15,269 nucleotides of DNA, taken from assembly GCA_964542755.1 (NCBI GenBank), contig CAZIWL010000103.1:1-15269 (forward strand). The letters run 5' to 3'. The notes beneath the pieces are model-generated. The model saw only the letters and a program-made list of their open reading frames with translations. It was not told where the DNA came from and searched no databases. Both the position numbers and the translations under genes were made by a program. The first letter of the stretch is position 1. The number at the start of each line of letters is the position of its first letter. This DNA is from SKLM01 sp964542755. Lineage in GTDB: Bacteria; Chloroflexota; Anaerolineae; B4-G1. Of this stretch, positions 15,193 through 15,269 are shown piece after piece.

Positions 15193-15269
15193 TTATTTCT
15201 CCGTCATCTTCACCAGTTGCTGGCGGAGCGCAGCCGGTTCCATCACGCCCACGTGCCCAGTCACCTCGC
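15193..15269 (-). CDS. C-terminal end of a probable thioredoxin-fold protein
   Basis: Only the last 25 codons are in the window: EVTGHVGVMEPAALRQQLVK then MTEK and TAA (15193-15195). A strand followed by a Gly and a closing amphipathic helix (HVGVMEPAALRQQLVKM) is the usual end of thioredoxin-family proteins. Such genes commonly sit directly upstream of ccdA, as here, with a 6-base gap. The active site is outside the window. Confidence 0.55.
   Translation of the reverse strand, partial: EVTGHVGVMEPAALRQQLVKMTEK

Overview
The window is a GC-rich stretch of about 15 kb from a metagenome-type assembly; it contains a 100-N scaffold gap. Gene content suggests an anaerobic or microaerophilic bacterium, most likely Chloroflexota. 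The pointers are a giant secreted protease ending in a YLPLV-type tail, a vitamin-B12-dependent methionine synthase activation-type protein, Fe-S and flavin redox genes, and a cysteine desulfurase of the class V aminotransferase family. The taxon is an inference; there is no marker gene here.

Layout: (1) 1-1334 is sparse. It holds one plus-strand gene for a small lipoprotein with two DUF333 repeats, a possible restriction-enzyme remnant and a perfect 28-bp palindrome. (2) 1335-7229, minus strand, is one 1964-residue secreted KP-43-like subtilase joined to two beta-helix modules. It is preceded by a near-consensus sigma-70 promoter. (3) 7501-15269 is a long, almost wholly minus-strand run of redox, metal and sulfur genes, closed by a rho-independent terminator after arsM.

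In transcription order the run is: end of a probable thioredoxin-fold protein, a CcdA-type thiol transporter, a 74-aa small protein, an Isf-like Fe-S flavoprotein, a cysteine desulfurase, a 54-aa small protein, a degraded FAD/NAD oxidoreductase, a degraded Fe-S-domain protein with a grafted desulfurase head, a methionine synthase activation-domain protein, a frameshifted 4Fe-4S ferredoxin, a glutaredoxin-like (Uxx-star-like) protein, an 87-aa acidic protein and ArsM.

The main story is a thiol, Fe-S and corrinoid redox locus that is partly intact and partly decaying. Three of its genes are broken in three different ways: nonsense mutations plus a chimeric 5' end, internal and 5' deletions, and a 1-base frameshift. 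The genes between them look intact. Two small proteins (54 and 74 aa) that bracket the desulfurase and flavoprotein align without gaps over 38 residues and may be an undescribed small-protein family. The N gap inside arsM is flanked by the same 20 bases on both sides; collapsing it gives a normal-length 274-aa ArsM, so the gap is probably an assembly artefact.
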